38,593 nucleotides of DNA, from contig NZ_VTZN01000034.1 in assembly GCF_008370645.1 (NCBI RefSeq), forward strand, positions 1 to 38,593. Direction: 5' to 3'. Below the pieces are notes generated by a model. The model was not told the DNA's origin. It worked only from the letters and a program-made list of their open reading frames with translations, and ran no database searches. The translations under genes and the position numbers were made by a program. The DNA is from Mycobacterium simiae (GTDB taxonomy: Bacteria > Actinomycetota > Actinomycetes > Mycobacteriales > Mycobacteriaceae). Positions 9,316-17,700 of the stretch are shown here, in pieces. Numbering within the stretch: the stretch's first letter is position 1; the number at the start of each line of letters is the position of its first letter.

Positions 9316-10742
9316 GGCGTCAGCTTAGGCATGTCGGTGATGCCGAACTCGCGGCGCAACACGGTGCGCGCGGCGTAATAGCCGCACATGCCATGGACGC
9401 CTGCGCCGGGCGGGGTAGCCGCCGAACACAAGTAGACCTTGGGAATAGGTGTGCTCCAAGGGTTCAGCCGCAGCGCGGGGCCGGCGATCGCGCGCCAGAC
9501 CGAATGGGCGCCCACTGCGATGTCGCCGCCCACGTAGTTGGCGTTATGGTCGGCCATCCGGGCGGCGGGCACCGAACGGGCCGCCACGACGACGTCGCGG
9601 AATCCCGGCGCGAACCGTTCCACGACCCGCGTCACAGTCTCAGTCGCATCGACCGCAGACCCCGCCGGTACGTGAGCGTAGGTCCAGAAGGGACGGCGAC
9701 CGGTTGAATCGACGCGACCGGGATCGGCGACATGCGGACAAGCGGCCAGCACCATCGGCCACTCGGCGTGGCGACCGGCCGCGATGTCGGCCTCAGCCTG
9801 CGCCATCTGCCCCCGGGTACCGCCAAGGTGCAGCGTCGGTGCCCGCGCTAGCCGGGGATCGGACCATGGGATCTCGTCGCTGAGCACGAAGTCCACCTTG
9901 GCCGCGCCTGAGCCAAATCGGTAGCGCTGCAGCGCCTTAGCGTACCGACCGGGGATCGTGTCCCGGTAGATGGGAAGCAGCGTGGTTGGTGCGGTGTCGA
10001 AGACGACGACACCGCCAGGGGGGTCGTTGATCTCGACGCCTGCCGTCAGCTCACCACCGTGACTGAGCAGATCGGCGATCAGTGCGTCGGCAATAGCTTG
10101 GCTGCCGCCCACCGGGATCGGCCAGCCCACCGAATGGGCCAGCGTTGCCAGCATTAGCCCGGCACCTGCGGAGACCAGCGACGGCATGGGCGAAATAGCG
10201 TGAGCGGCAACACCGGTGAACAACGCACGAGCATCCTCGCCGGCTAGTGACCACCACGCTGGGGTGCCCTGGGCCAGCATCCGCGGTCCCAGCTGCGCGA
10301 CGGAAAGTAACGAACCGGGCACCGAACGCTTGTCGCCGAGCAGGAACTCAACCACGCCACGGGAGCTTGCTACCAGTGGGCCGAGCAGCCGGCGCCAGGA
10401 TGTGCCGTTGTCCAACTCGGCGCAGGTGCGGGTCAGATCACGGTATGCGATCGCCGCGGGCCGGTCCGGTAGCGGGTTGGCATACGAGATGTCGGGTACG
10501 GCTAACATCACGTCCCGTGCGGCCAAGTCGAACTCGGCGAAAAACGCGCACGCCAGCGCCAACGGGTGCACGGCCGAACACACGTCATGCACAATTCCGG
10601 GGAATGCGCAGTCGACCGCGCTGCGAGCTCCGCCGCCGAAGGTTGGCTGAGCCTCGATAACCTGCACTTTCAAACCGGCGCGGGCGCAGATGACAGCAGC
10701 GCTCAGCCCATTGGGGCCGCTGCCGACGACGGTGACGTCCAC
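9312..10742 (-). CDS. FAD-dependent oxidoreductase, phytoene dehydrogenase-like (Rv2997-like)
   Basis: The 476-residue protein starts with a dinucleotide-binding motif, VTVVGSGPNGLSAAVICARA (residues 3-22), followed by VIEAQPTFGGGARS, typical of the phytoene desaturase/CrtI-type FAD amine-oxidase superfamily. A C-terminal FAD-contact segment ends with GAGVHGMCGYYAARTVL. The closest match I recognise is M. tuberculosis Rv2997, an alanine-rich dehydrogenase of unknown substrate. The start is GTG 10742. It precedes and overlaps the WrbA-like gene, suggesting a redox pair, and is divergent from serA. No carotenoid-pathway gene is nearby, so a role in carotenoid synthesis should not be assumed. 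Confidence 0.87.
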   Translation of the reverse strand: MDVTVVGSGPNGLSAAVICARAGLKVQVIEAQPTFGGGARSAVDCAFPGIVHDVCSAVHPLALACAFFAEFDLAARDVMLAVPDISYANPLPDRPAAIAYRDLTRTCAELDNGTSWRRLLGPLVASSRGVVEFLLGDKRSVPGSLLSVAQLGPRMLAQGTPAWWSLAGEDARALFTGVAAHAISPMPSLVSAGAGLMLATLAHSVGWPIPVGGSQAIADALIADLLSHGGELTAGVEINDPPGGVVVFDTAPTTLLPIYRDTIPGRYAKALQRYRFGSGAAKVDFVLSDEIPWSDPRLARAPTLHLGGTRGQMAQAEADIAAGRHAEWPMVLAACPHVADPGRVDSTGRRPFWTYAHVPAGSAVDATETVTRVVERFAPGFRDVVVAARSVPAARMADHNANYVGGDIAVGAHSVWRAIAGPALRLNPWSTPIPKVYLCSAATPPGAGVHGMCGYYAARTVLRREFGITDMPKLTP

Positions 10743-10826
10743 CCGCTGATTACAGCCGACTGAGCCGACGGCGGCGACCCCAGCACCCGACTTCGCGGCG
10801 CTGGCGCTCGCGGCTACGCTGGCCGC

Positions 10827-12413
10827 GTGAACCTGCCTGTTGTGTTAATCGCCGACAAACTTGCCCAATCGACCGTCGCTGCCCTGGGAGACCAGGTCGA
10901 GGTGCGCTGGGTGGATGGCCCTGACCGGGAGAAGCTGCTGGCCGCGGTGCCCGAGGCCGACGCGCTGCTGGTGCGGTCGGCTACCACGGTCGACGCCGAG
11001 GTGCTGGCCGCGGCTTCGAAACTCAAGATCGTGGCGCGCGCCGGGGTGGGGCTGGATAACGTTGATGTAGCCGCCGCCACCGCCCGCGGTGTGCTGGTGG
11101 TCAATGCGCCCACCTCCAACATCCACAGCGCCGCCGAGCACGCGTTGGCGCTGCTGTTGGCAGCAGCTCGCCAGATCCCGGCCGCCGACGCCTCGTTGCG
11201 TGAACGCAGCTGGAAACGGTCGTCGTTCTCCGGCACCGAAATCTTCGGCAAGACCGTCGGCGTAGTCGGGTTGGGCAGGATCGGACAGTTGGTAGCCCAG
11301 CGGATCGCCGCGTTCGGCGCTCACGTCATCGCCTACGACCCCTACGTGTCCGCCGCCCGAGCAGCGCAACTGGGCATCGAGTTGGTGCCACTGGACGACC
11401 TGCTGGCTCGAGCCGACTTCATCTCGGTGCACTTGCCCAAGACAGCGGAGACCGCGGGCCTCATCGACAAGGAGGCCCTGACGAAGGCCAAGCCCGGCGT
11501 CATCATCGTCAACGCCGCGCGCGGTGGCCTGGTGGACGAGGCCGCGCTCGCCGACGCGATCAGCAGCGGCCACGTGCGCGCGGCCGGCCTTGACGTGTTC
11601 GCCACGGAACCCTGCACCGACAGTCCGCTTTTCGAGCTGCCGCAGGTGGTGGTCACGCCGCATCTGGGGGCGTCCACCGCGGAGGCCCAGGATCGGGCCG
11701 GCACCGACGTCGCCGAGAGCGTGCGGCTGGCGTTGGCAGGAGAGTTTGTGCCCGACGCAGTCAACATCGGCGGCGGGGTGGTCAACGAGGAGGTGGCGCC
11801 CTGGCTGGATCTGGTCCGTAAGCTCGGGGTGCTGGCGGCCGCGCTGTCCGACGCGCCTGCGGTGTCGTTGTCGGTGCAGGCGCGTGGCGAACTCGCCTCC
11901 GAAGAGGTTGAGGTGCTGAAACTCTCGGCGCTGCGGGGTCTGTTCTCGGCTGTTGTGGAGGATCCGGTGACCTTCGTCAACGCGCCGGCGCTGGCCGCTG
12001 AACGAGGTGTTTCCGCCGAGATCACCACGGCCTCGGAAAGTCCGAACCACCGCAGTGTCGTCGACGTTCGGGCGGTCGGCGCGGACGGCTCAGTTGTCAA
12101 TGTGTCCGGCACGCTGTACGGCCCGCAACTGTCGCAGAAGATCGTGCAGATCAACGGCCGTCACTTCGACATGCGGGCCGAAGGTATCAATCTCATTGTT
12201 CACTACGTCGACCAGCCGGGAGCGCTGGGCAAGATCGGCACCTTGCTCGGCGCGGCCGGGGTGAACATCCATGCCGCTCAACTGTCCGAGGATATCGAGG
12301 GTCCCCGCGCGACGATCCTGCTAAGGCTGGACCAAGACGTCCCCGACGATGTGCGGTCGGCGATTGTGGCGGCGGTCGGGGCCAACAAGCTTGAGGTGGT
12401 TGATCTTTCGTGA
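10827..12413 (+). CDS. serA: D-3-phosphoglycerate dehydrogenase
   Basis: The 528-residue protein is a type I phosphoglycerate dehydrogenase, which oxidises 3-phosphoglycerate to 3-phosphohydroxypyruvate with NAD+ in the first step of serine synthesis. The catalytic and nucleotide domains span about residues 1-315, with VGLGRIGQLVAQR for NAD binding and the catalytic Arg in NAARGGLVDE, Glu in ATEP and His in TPHLGAST. An intervening (ASB) domain follows at about 320-450 and an ACT domain at about 455-528 (IVHYVDQPGALGKIGTLLG), where serine feedback acts. The length matches SerA1 (Rv2996c). TACGCT (10815-10820) ends 6 bases before GTG 10827 and no ribosome binding site is seen, so a leaderless transcript is likely. 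Confidence 0.97.
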   Translation: MNLPVVLIADKLAQSTVAALGDQVEVRWVDGPDREKLLAAVPEADALLVRSATTVDAEVLAAASKLKIVARAGVGLDNVDVAAATARGVLVVNAPTSNIHSAAEHALALLLAAARQIPAADASLRERSWKRSSFSGTEIFGKTVGVVGLGRIGQLVAQRIAAFGAHVIAYDPYVSAARAAQLGIELVPLDDLLARADFISVHLPKTAETAGLIDKEALTKAKPGVIIVNAARGGLVDEAALADAISSGHVRAAGLDVFATEPCTDSPLFELPQVVVTPHLGASTAEAQDRAGTDVAESVRLALAGEFVPDAVNIGGGVVNEEVAPWLDLVRKLGVLAAALSDAPAVSLSVQARGELASEEVEVLKLSALRGLFSAVVEDPVTFVNAPALAAERGVSAEITTASESPNHRSVVDVRAVGADGSVVNVSGTLYGPQLSQKIVQINGRHFDMRAEGINLIVHYVDQPGALGKIGTLLGAAGVNIHAAQLSEDIEGPRATILLRLDQDVPDDVRSAIVAAVGANKLEVVDLS

Positions 12414-12448
12414 GGCCCACCGGCGGCGATGCAGAACAAAGTGATGAG

Positions 12449-12474
12449 GTGGGGGCACCACCCGCTTGCGGGGG
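12449..12474 (+). promoter_or_regulatory. GC-rich double-hairpin element before leuB
   Basis: The 73-base gap between serA and leuB contains two adjacent small inverted repeats: GGTG-GGGG-CACC and CCCGC-TT-GCGGG. The G-run at the end also provides the purine stretch (GGGGGAGAG) ahead of the leuB ATG. I recall very similar GC-rich blocks ahead of many mycobacterial genes, but cannot count them here. The role is unknown. Confidence 0.4.
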
Positions 12475-12486
12475 AGAGCGGCGCCG

Positions 12487-13497
12487 ATGAAGTTGGCGGT
12501 GATTGCCGGCGACGGGATCGGCCCCGAGGTCGTCGCCGAAGCGGTCAAAGTCCTCGATGCAGTCCTACCGGGCGTGCAGAAGACCGACTACGACCTCGGC
12601 GCCCGGCGCTTCCATAGCACCGGCGAGATATTGCCGGATTCGGTAGTCGACGAGTTGCGCGCACACGACGCCATCCTGCTTGGAGCTATCGGTGATCCGT
12701 CGGTACCCAGCGGCGTCCTGGAGCGAGGCTTGTTGCTGCGGTTGCGCTTCGAGCTGGACCACCACATCAACCTGCGGCCGGCCCGGCTGTATCCGGGCGT
12801 GACCAGCCCGCTGGCCGGCGACCCGGACATCGACTTCGTGGTGGTGCGTGAGGGCACCGAAGGCCCCTATACCGGTAACGGCGGCGCGATCCGCGTCGGC
12901 ACGCCTAACGAGGTGGCCACCGAGGTCAGCGTGAACACCGCATTCGGTGTGCGCCGAGTAGTTGCCGACGCCTTCGATCGGGCGTGGCGCCGCCGCAAGC
13001 ACGTGACCCTGGTGCACAAGACGAACGTGCTGACCTTCGCCGGGTCGCTATGGTGGCGGACGGTTCGGGAGATCGGCGAGCAGTACCCCGACGTCGAGAT
13101 CGCCTATCAACACGTCGACGCGGCGACTATCCATATGGTCACCGACCCCGGTCGTTTTGACGTGATTGTCACCGACAACCTGTTCGGCGACATCATCACC
13201 GACCTGGCAGCGGCGGTCTGCGGCGGCATCGGCTTGGCTGCCAGCGCAAATATCGACGCGACCCGGACCAACCCGTCGATGTTCGAGCCGGTGCACGGCA
13301 GCGCGCCCGATATTGCCGGGCAGGGCATCGCCGATCCGACCGCGGCGATCATGTCGGTGGCGCTCTTATTGGCTCACTTGGGGGAGGACGATGCCGCAGC
13401 TCGCGTCGACCGGGCTGTCGAGTCCCACTTAGCGACTCGCGGGAGCCAATCGCGGGCGACCGTCGATGTCGGCGAACGGATTATCGCCCGGCTGTAG
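12487..13497 (+). CDS. leuB: 3-isopropylmalate dehydrogenase
   Basis: The 336-residue enzyme oxidatively decarboxylates 3-isopropylmalate to 2-oxoisocaproate with NAD+, the last pathway-specific oxidation of leucine synthesis. The N-terminus [17 protein letters not shown] and GAIGDP bind cofactor and substrate. [20 protein letters not shown] holds the conserved substrate-binding arginines. Lys and Asp of HKTNVL and [12 protein letters not shown] supply the catalytic and metal sites, and [13 protein letters not shown] is the NAD loop. I chose ATG 12487, which gives the same length as the M. tuberculosis protein, over a TTG seven codons upstream. LeuC and LeuD, the preceding step, are about 6.7 kb downstream. 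Confidence 0.97.
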   Translation: MKLAVIAGDGIGPEVVAEAVKVLDAVLPGVQKTDYDLGARRFHSTGEILPDSVVDELRAHDAILLGAIGDPSVPSGVLERGLLLRLRFELDHHINLRPARLYPGVTSPLAGDPDIDFVVVREGTEGPYTGNGGAIRVGTPNEVATEVSVNTAFGVRRVVADAFDRAWRRRKHVTLVHKTNVLTFAGSLWWRTVREIGEQYPDVEIAYQHVDAATIHMVTDPGRFDVIVTDNLFGDIITDLAAAVCGGIGLAASANIDATRTNPSMFEPVHGSAPDIAGQGIADPTAAIMSVALLLAHLGEDDAAARVDRAVESHLATRGSQSRATVDVGERIIARL

Positions 13498-13538
13498 TCG
13501 CTGTTGCCAGGCGCCCACCGGCGCTATCGGCAGTGCGG

Positions 13539-14834
13539 TCAGGTCGGCGTTCCACGGGATCGAACGGTCTGCCACCAGCGATGTCGGCGAATAGATTGCC
13601 GCCGCGCTCTGGTCTCCAAGCCGGGCGGAAGTAGCCGGACCGGCACTAATAGCACTGCGGCCAGCGGAAACAAGCCGCACAGCCCCCAGGCCAGCGGATA
13701 GGCAGCTGCGGTGATCAGCGCGCCAAATAGCGGCGGCCCGGCAGCTGCCATCAGGCGCTGAGTGGTGTTCTGGGTGCCCAGCGCGCGCCCACTCCAATAC
13801 GGTCCGGCGAATTCCGTGATGGCGGTGGCTTCCAACCCGTTGTCGAGTACCGCGATCACCGAGATGGCGATCATGAGCACAACGTCATAGCGCGAGTCCA
13901 TGTTGTCGGTGAGGGCCAGCAGAAACAGGGTCAACGCGGCGCTGACGGCAATGATGCGGACCGGACGCATGCGCGAGCCGACGTGGTCGGACCAGCGGCC
14001 GACCGCAATGCGGCCCAGCGCGCCCAGCAGCTGCGAGATTGTCACCAAACTGCCCGCCGCCGTGACGCTCCAGCCGTGGTGGTTGATCAGCCAAACCAGC
14101 ATGAACGTCACCGTCACGGTCTGGGGCATCATCAGCAGCGCTGACACCGCGTGTATTCGCCATAACACGGCCGACCCGCGATACGGACTGGCCAGCTCGG
14201 CTACGCTGGCCGCTTCGCGGGACTTTCGCGGTGGGTTGACCACGCCGAGGAGGCTGGCCACCGCGGCCAACGTGCACGCAACGGCGGGAAACATTAACGC
14301 GGCATGCACACCGCGTTCGGCCAGCTCGGGTATTGCCAAGGCGCCTAGCGCGATTCCCAGCGGCTGCGCGGTTTGGCGGATGCCCATCGCCAGGCCGCGT
14401 TGGTGTGGTGGGAACCAACCCGACACCAATCGCCCGCCGGCGCTGTTGCAGCTGGCCGCCGCCATGCCGCCGAGGAACAAGTACACACCCATCCACGTCA
14501 GCGAATGCACCGATGCCGCGGCATAGGCGGCCGCCGCAGTGAGAGCCGACCCTAGGGTCATCACAATTCGCTCGCCGACACGGTCCAAGACGTAGCCCCA
14601 GCCGACCAGCGTTACCACCATGCCCCAGCTGGGCATCGACGCCAACAGGCCTGCCTCCGTCAGGCCGGTTCCGCGCGTGTTTTCCAACCGGGGAATCAAG
14701 AAAGCGATGCCGTTGATGAAAAGAAACGAAGTTGCCGTCACCACCAACGAGACGATCACGATCGACCAACGTGCGAACCGGCTCAATCCGCCCGCGCCGC
14801 TCGGATCGTAGGGCATTGGCTCATGCTCGCACAT
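13539..14834 (-). CDS. Major facilitator superfamily transporter (Rv2994-like)
   Basis: The protein of about 431 residues has roughly twelve hydrophobic segments in the two-lobe pattern of MFS carriers. The family signature between helices 2 and 3 is GYVLDRVGERIVMTLG, with its counterpart GRWSDHVGSRMRPVR in the second half. LFLGGMAAASCNSAGGRLVSG and PPHQRGLAMGIRQTAQPLG are typical of helices 4-5. The substrate is unknown; Rv2994 is the likely counterpart. The start is uncertain: ATG 14834, GTG 14846 and ATG 14816 are all possible and none has a clear ribosome binding site. It converges on leuB. A broken second copy of a similar gene lies immediately upstream. Confidence 0.88.
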   Translation of the reverse strand: MCEHEPMPYDPSGAGGLSRFARWSIVIVSLVVTATSFLFINGIAFLIPRLENTRGTGLTEAGLLASMPSWGMVVTLVGWGYVLDRVGERIVMTLGSALTAAAAYAAASVHSLTWMGVYLFLGGMAAASCNSAGGRLVSGWFPPHQRGLAMGIRQTAQPLGIALGALAIPELAERGVHAALMFPAVACTLAAVASLLGVVNPPRKSREAASVAELASPYRGSAVLWRIHAVSALLMMPQTVTVTFMLVWLINHHGWSVTAAGSLVTISQLLGALGRIAVGRWSDHVGSRMRPVRIIAVSAALTLFLLALTDNMDSRYDVVLMIAISVIAVLDNGLEATAITEFAGPYWSGRALGTQNTTQRLMAAAGPPLFGALITAAAYPLAWGLCGLFPLAAVLLVPVRLLPPGLETRARRQSIRRHRWWQTVRSRGTPT

Positions 14835-14884
14835 ACGTGTGCTCACTGGCGGCGCAGAAAGACCGACCGGCGGCCAACGGCCAG

Positions 14885-15062
14885 ACTCACTTCACTACGT
14901 GAGCGCGCCGCAGTTGCCATGAAACCTCATGGATTCGCCATAACGCGCCGGCCTGGCAGACTCCACGGCCAGGCCCCACTGTCGCCTCGGAAACCGGCCA
15001 CCAGCGGGATTGGAACTGGGGGCTGCCATCCCGCCGAGGAAAAGCAGCCCGGCTAGGCTCAT
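14885..15062 (-). pseudogene. Relic of a second MFS transporter gene
   Basis: On the minus strand, LLFLGGMAAPSSNPAGGRF, then RRQWGLAVE, resemble helix 4-5 of the neighbouring intact transporter (YLFLGGMAAASCNSAGGRL ... QRGLAM). After a frame change, ALWRIHEVS matches its mid-protein VLWRIHAVS. About 100 residues that lie between these blocks in the intact gene are missing, so this is an internally deleted and frame-shifted remnant. Identity to the intact gene is visibly incomplete, suggesting an old paralogue rather than a recent duplication. The promoter of the next gene (TAGGCT, 15054-15059) now lies at the edge of this remnant. Confidence 0.62.
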
Positions 15063-15066
15063 CCGA

Positions 15067-15864
15067 ATGCGCCTTGGTCGAATTGCCAGTCCTGACGGAG
15101 TCGCGTTCGTCAGTATCGAAGGCCAGCTGAATGACCCCGGGGGAATGACCGTCCGCGAGATTGCCGAGCACCCGTTCGGTACGCCGACCTTCACCGGCCG
15201 CTCATGGCCATTAGCCGATGTTCGGCTGCTGGCCCCGATTTTGGCCAGCAAGGTGGTGTGCGTCGGCAAGAACTACGCCGACCACATCGCCGAAATGGGC
15301 GGCCAAACGGGCCCAGTACCGGCGGACCCGGTGATATTCCTCAAGCCCAACACCGCGATTATCGGTCCCAATGTACCAATCCGGTTGCCCGCCAACGCAT
15401 CACCGGTTCACTACGAGGGCGAGCTGGCCATCGTGATTAGCCGGCCGTGCAAGGATATCCCCGCCGCGCGGGCCGCCGCCAACATCCTCGGCTACACCAT
15501 TGCCAACGACGTATCCGCACGCGATCAGCAGCAGGCCGACGGCCAATGGGCTCGGGCGAAAGGCCACGACACATTCTGTCCTGTTGGGCCGTGGATCCTC
15601 ACCGATATCGACCCTGCTGACCTCGAATTGCGCACTGAAGTCAATGGCGACGTCAAACAGCACGCCCGCACTTCGCTGATGATCCACGACGTTGGCGCCA
15701 TTGTGGAATGGATATCGGCCGTCATGACGTTGCTGCCGGGAGATCTCATCCTCACCGGAACGCCCGCAGGAGTCGGCCCCATCGAGGATGGTGACACCGT
15801 CTCCATCACCATCGAGAGCATCGGTTGCCTGGCCAATCCCGTAGTCCGCAAAGGAAAGCCGTGA
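15067..15864 (+). CDS. Fumarylacetoacetate hydrolase family protein (Rv2993c-like)
   Basis: The 265-residue protein has the FAH fold: [16 protein letters not shown] near residue 62, [14 protein letters not shown], and the metal-binding glutamates in [10 protein letters not shown] followed by [26 protein letters not shown] and the C-terminal [15 protein letters not shown]. Family members are Mg-dependent hydrolases, isomerases or decarboxylases acting on 2-oxo acids, such as 2-hydroxyhepta-2,4-diene-1,7-dioate isomerase; the substrate here is not known. ATG 15067 is preceded by TAGGCT (15054-15059) at 7 bases, suggesting a leaderless start; an open frame reaching back to 15010 runs through the MFS remnant. 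Its stop overlaps the gltX start. Confidence 0.9.
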   Translation: MRLGRIASPDGVAFVSIEGQLNDPGGMTVREIAEHPFGTPTFTGRSWPLADVRLLAPILASKVVCVGKNYADHIAEMGGQTGPVPADPVIFLKPNTAIIGPNVPIRLPANASPVHYEGELAIVISRPCKDIPAARAAANILGYTIANDVSARDQQQADGQWARAKGHDTFCPVGPWILTDIDPADLELRTEVNGDVKQHARTSLMIHDVGAIVEWISAVMTLLPGDLILTGTPAGVGPIEDGDTVSITIESIGCLANPVVRKGKP

Positions 15865-17348
15865 CTGCAGCAGCTCCTGAAGAAGAAACCCGCGTCCGGG
15901 TTCGCTTTTGCCCATCACCCACTGGTATTCCCCATGTCGGCATGGTGCGCACCGCGCTGTTCAACTGGGCCTACGCCCGTCACACCGGCGGCATCTTCGT
16001 CTTTCGCATCGAGGACACCGACGCGGCCCGCGACAGCGAGGAGAGCTATCTGGCGCTGCTGGACGCGCTGCGTTGGCTCGGCCTGAACTGGGACGAGGGC
16101 CCGGAGATAGGCGGACCCTACGGGCCATACCGGCAGTCGGAGCGCACCGAGCTCTACCGCGATGTCATCGCCAAGCTGCTCGAGGCGGACGAGGCTTACT
16201 ACGCGTTCTCGACGCCAGAGGAGGTCGAGGCCCGCCATATCGCCGCCGGCCGCAACCCCAAGTTGGGTTATGACAATTTCGACCGCCACCTGACCGACTC
16301 CCAGCGGGCGGCGTACCTTGCGCAAGGCCGTAAGCCGGTGGTGCGGCTGCGGATGCCCGACACCGATGTGAGTTGGAACGACCTGGTCCGCGGACCCACC
16401 ACGTTCGCGGCCGGCTCGGTGCCCGATTTCGCGTTGACCCGCGCCAGCGGCGATCCGCTCTACACCTTGGTCAACCCGTGCGACGACGCGCTGATGAAGA
16501 TCACCCATGTGCTGCGCGGTGAGGACCTGCTGCCGTCGACCCCGCGTCAAATTGCGCTGTATCAGGCCTTGAGCCGGATTGAGGTAGCGCAGCGAATCCC
16601 CGAATTCGCCCATCTACCAACGGTCTTGGGGGAGGGAACCAGGAAACTCTCCAAACGCGACCCGCAGTCGAATCTGTTTGCGCACCGCGACCGGGGCTTC
16701 ATTCCGGAAGGCTTGTTGAATTACCTTGCGCTGCTGGGCTGGTCGATCGCCGACGATCATGACCTATTCAGCCTCAGTGAGATGGTGGCAGCGTTCGACG
16801 TTACCGATGTGAACTCCAACCCGGCTCGCTTCGACCAAAAGAAGGCCGACGCGCTCAACGCCGAGCACATCCGGATGCTCGAGGCCACCGACTTCACCCA
16901 GCGGCTGGGCAACTATTTCGAGGCACACGGCTACCACATCGACTTGAGTGACTCAGCCTTCGCGGTTGCCGCGGAGTTGGTGCAAACCCGAATTGTCGTG
17001 CTGGGTGACGCGTGGGATCTGCTGAAGTTCCTGAACGACGACCAGTACGCGATCGACCCCAAGGCCGCGGCCAAGGAGTTGGGTCACGATGCGGCGCCGG
17101 TACTTGACGCGGCGGTGGCCGCACTCGAAGGTGCAGCCGACTGGACCAAAGCCCACATCGAGGAAGCCCTCAAAGGCGCGCTGATCGAAAACCTCGCGCT
17201 GAAACCGCGTCAGGCGTTCGGCCCGATCCGGGTCGCCGCCACCGGGACGACGGTCAGTCCGCCGTTGTTCGAGTCGTTGGAGCTGCTCGGCCGGGACCGA
17301 GCCCTGCAGCGGCTGCGCGCAGCACGCGCGCGGTTCGGGCACGCGTGA
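15861..17348 (+). CDS. gltX: Glutamyl-tRNA synthetase (non-discriminating)
   Basis: The 495-residue class I synthetase charges tRNA-Glu with glutamate. In mycobacteria, which lack a glutaminyl-tRNA synthetase, it also mischarges tRNA-Gln for later amidation by GatCAB. The HIGH-like motif is PTGIPHVG near the N-terminus, followed by RIEDTD; the KMSKS-like loop is KLSKRD in [15 protein letters not shown]. The C-terminal anticodon-binding domain ends with [23 protein letters not shown] 15861 overlaps the preceding stop codon, so the two genes are translationally coupled. Two tRNA genes, including tRNA-Gln and tRNA-Glu, lie 117 and 274 bases downstream. Counterpart: Rv2992c. Confidence 0.97.
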   Translation: MTAAAPEEETRVRVRFCPSPTGIPHVGMVRTALFNWAYARHTGGIFVFRIEDTDAARDSEESYLALLDALRWLGLNWDEGPEIGGPYGPYRQSERTELYRDVIAKLLEADEAYYAFSTPEEVEARHIAAGRNPKLGYDNFDRHLTDSQRAAYLAQGRKPVVRLRMPDTDVSWNDLVRGPTTFAAGSVPDFALTRASGDPLYTLVNPCDDALMKITHVLRGEDLLPSTPRQIALYQALSRIEVAQRIPEFAHLPTVLGEGTRKLSKRDPQSNLFAHRDRGFIPEGLLNYLALLGWSIADDHDLFSLSEMVAAFDVTDVNSNPARFDQKKADALNAEHIRMLEATDFTQRLGNYFEAHGYHIDLSDSAFAVAAELVQTRIVVLGDAWDLLKFLNDDQYAIDPKAAAKELGHDAAPVLDAAVAALEGAADWTKAHIEEALKGALIENLALKPRQAFGPIRVAATGTTVSPPLFESLELLGRDRALQRLRAARARFGHA

Positions 17349-17465
17349 GCATTGCAGGCTGACTCTTTGGTAGTCTGCACGTCGGCCGACAATGGCTGGC
17401 AGCAGCGGTCTCGACACGGGTTAGGATCCGTGAAATGGGCTCTGACCAGTGGTTTAGGCAGCCAA

Positions 17466-17537
17466 TGGGGTATGGTGTAATTGGCAACACAGCTGATTCT
17501 GGTTCAGCCATTCTAGGTTCGAGTCCTGGTACCCCAG
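17466..17537 (+). tRNA. tRNA-Gln (anticodon CUG)
   Basis: A 72-base cloverleaf can be drawn. The 7-bp acceptor stem is TGGGGTA (17466-17472) with TACCCCA (17530-17536). The anticodon stem GCTGA/TCAGC encloses the loop TTCTGGT with anticodon CTG, and the T-loop is GGTTCGAGTCC. The first pair is U1-A72, the feature GatCAB uses to recognise tRNA-Gln. The discriminator is G and CCA is not encoded. It lies just after gltX, whose product would charge it with glutamate. Confidence 0.95.
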
Positions 17538-17543
17538 CAAAAT

Positions 17544-17573
17544 CCCACCACCGCAAGCGATTAGGTGGGGTTT
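17544..17573 (+). terminator. Possible hairpin terminator between the two tRNAs
   Basis: CCCACC (17544-17549) pairs with GGTGGG (17564-17569), followed by GTTT. The hairpin begins 6 bases after the tRNA-Gln and could end its transcript or guide its 3' processing. The U-tract is short. Confidence 0.45.
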
Positions 17574-17622
17574 CCGGGGTGAGCTATGCTGACACTCCGG
17601 ATCATTTCTGGATCGGTTTCCC

Positions 17623-17695
17623 GGCCCCGTCGTCTAGCGGCCTAGGACGCCGCCCTCTCACGGCGGTAGCGTGGGTTCGAATCCCATCGGGGCTA
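17623..17695 (+). tRNA. tRNA-Glu (anticodon CUC)
   Basis: A 73-base cloverleaf is visible. The acceptor stem is GGCCCCG (17623-17629) with CGGGGCT (17688-17694), with a G-U first pair. The anticodon stem CCGCC/GGCGG holds the loop CTCTCAC with anticodon CTC, and the T-arm is GTGGGTTCGAATCCCAT. The discriminator is A and CCA is not encoded. It reads GAG codons and is a substrate of the GltX encoded 0.3 kb upstream. Confidence 0.95.
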
Positions 17696-17700
17696 CAAAA

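Noticed and set aside
9312..10742. Carotenoid biosynthesis gene
   Set aside because: The FAD protein is CrtI-like, but no crtB, crtE or other carotenoid gene is near, so only a general oxidoreductase call is justified.
10845..12050. 401-codon open frame opposite serA
   Set aside because: serA is unmistakable on the other strand and the antisense product has no recognisable domain.
14895..15269. 124-codon minus-strand frame ending near the FAH gene
   Set aside because: Its first part is antisense to the FAH-family gene; only the last third resembles MFS sequence and is counted as a relic.
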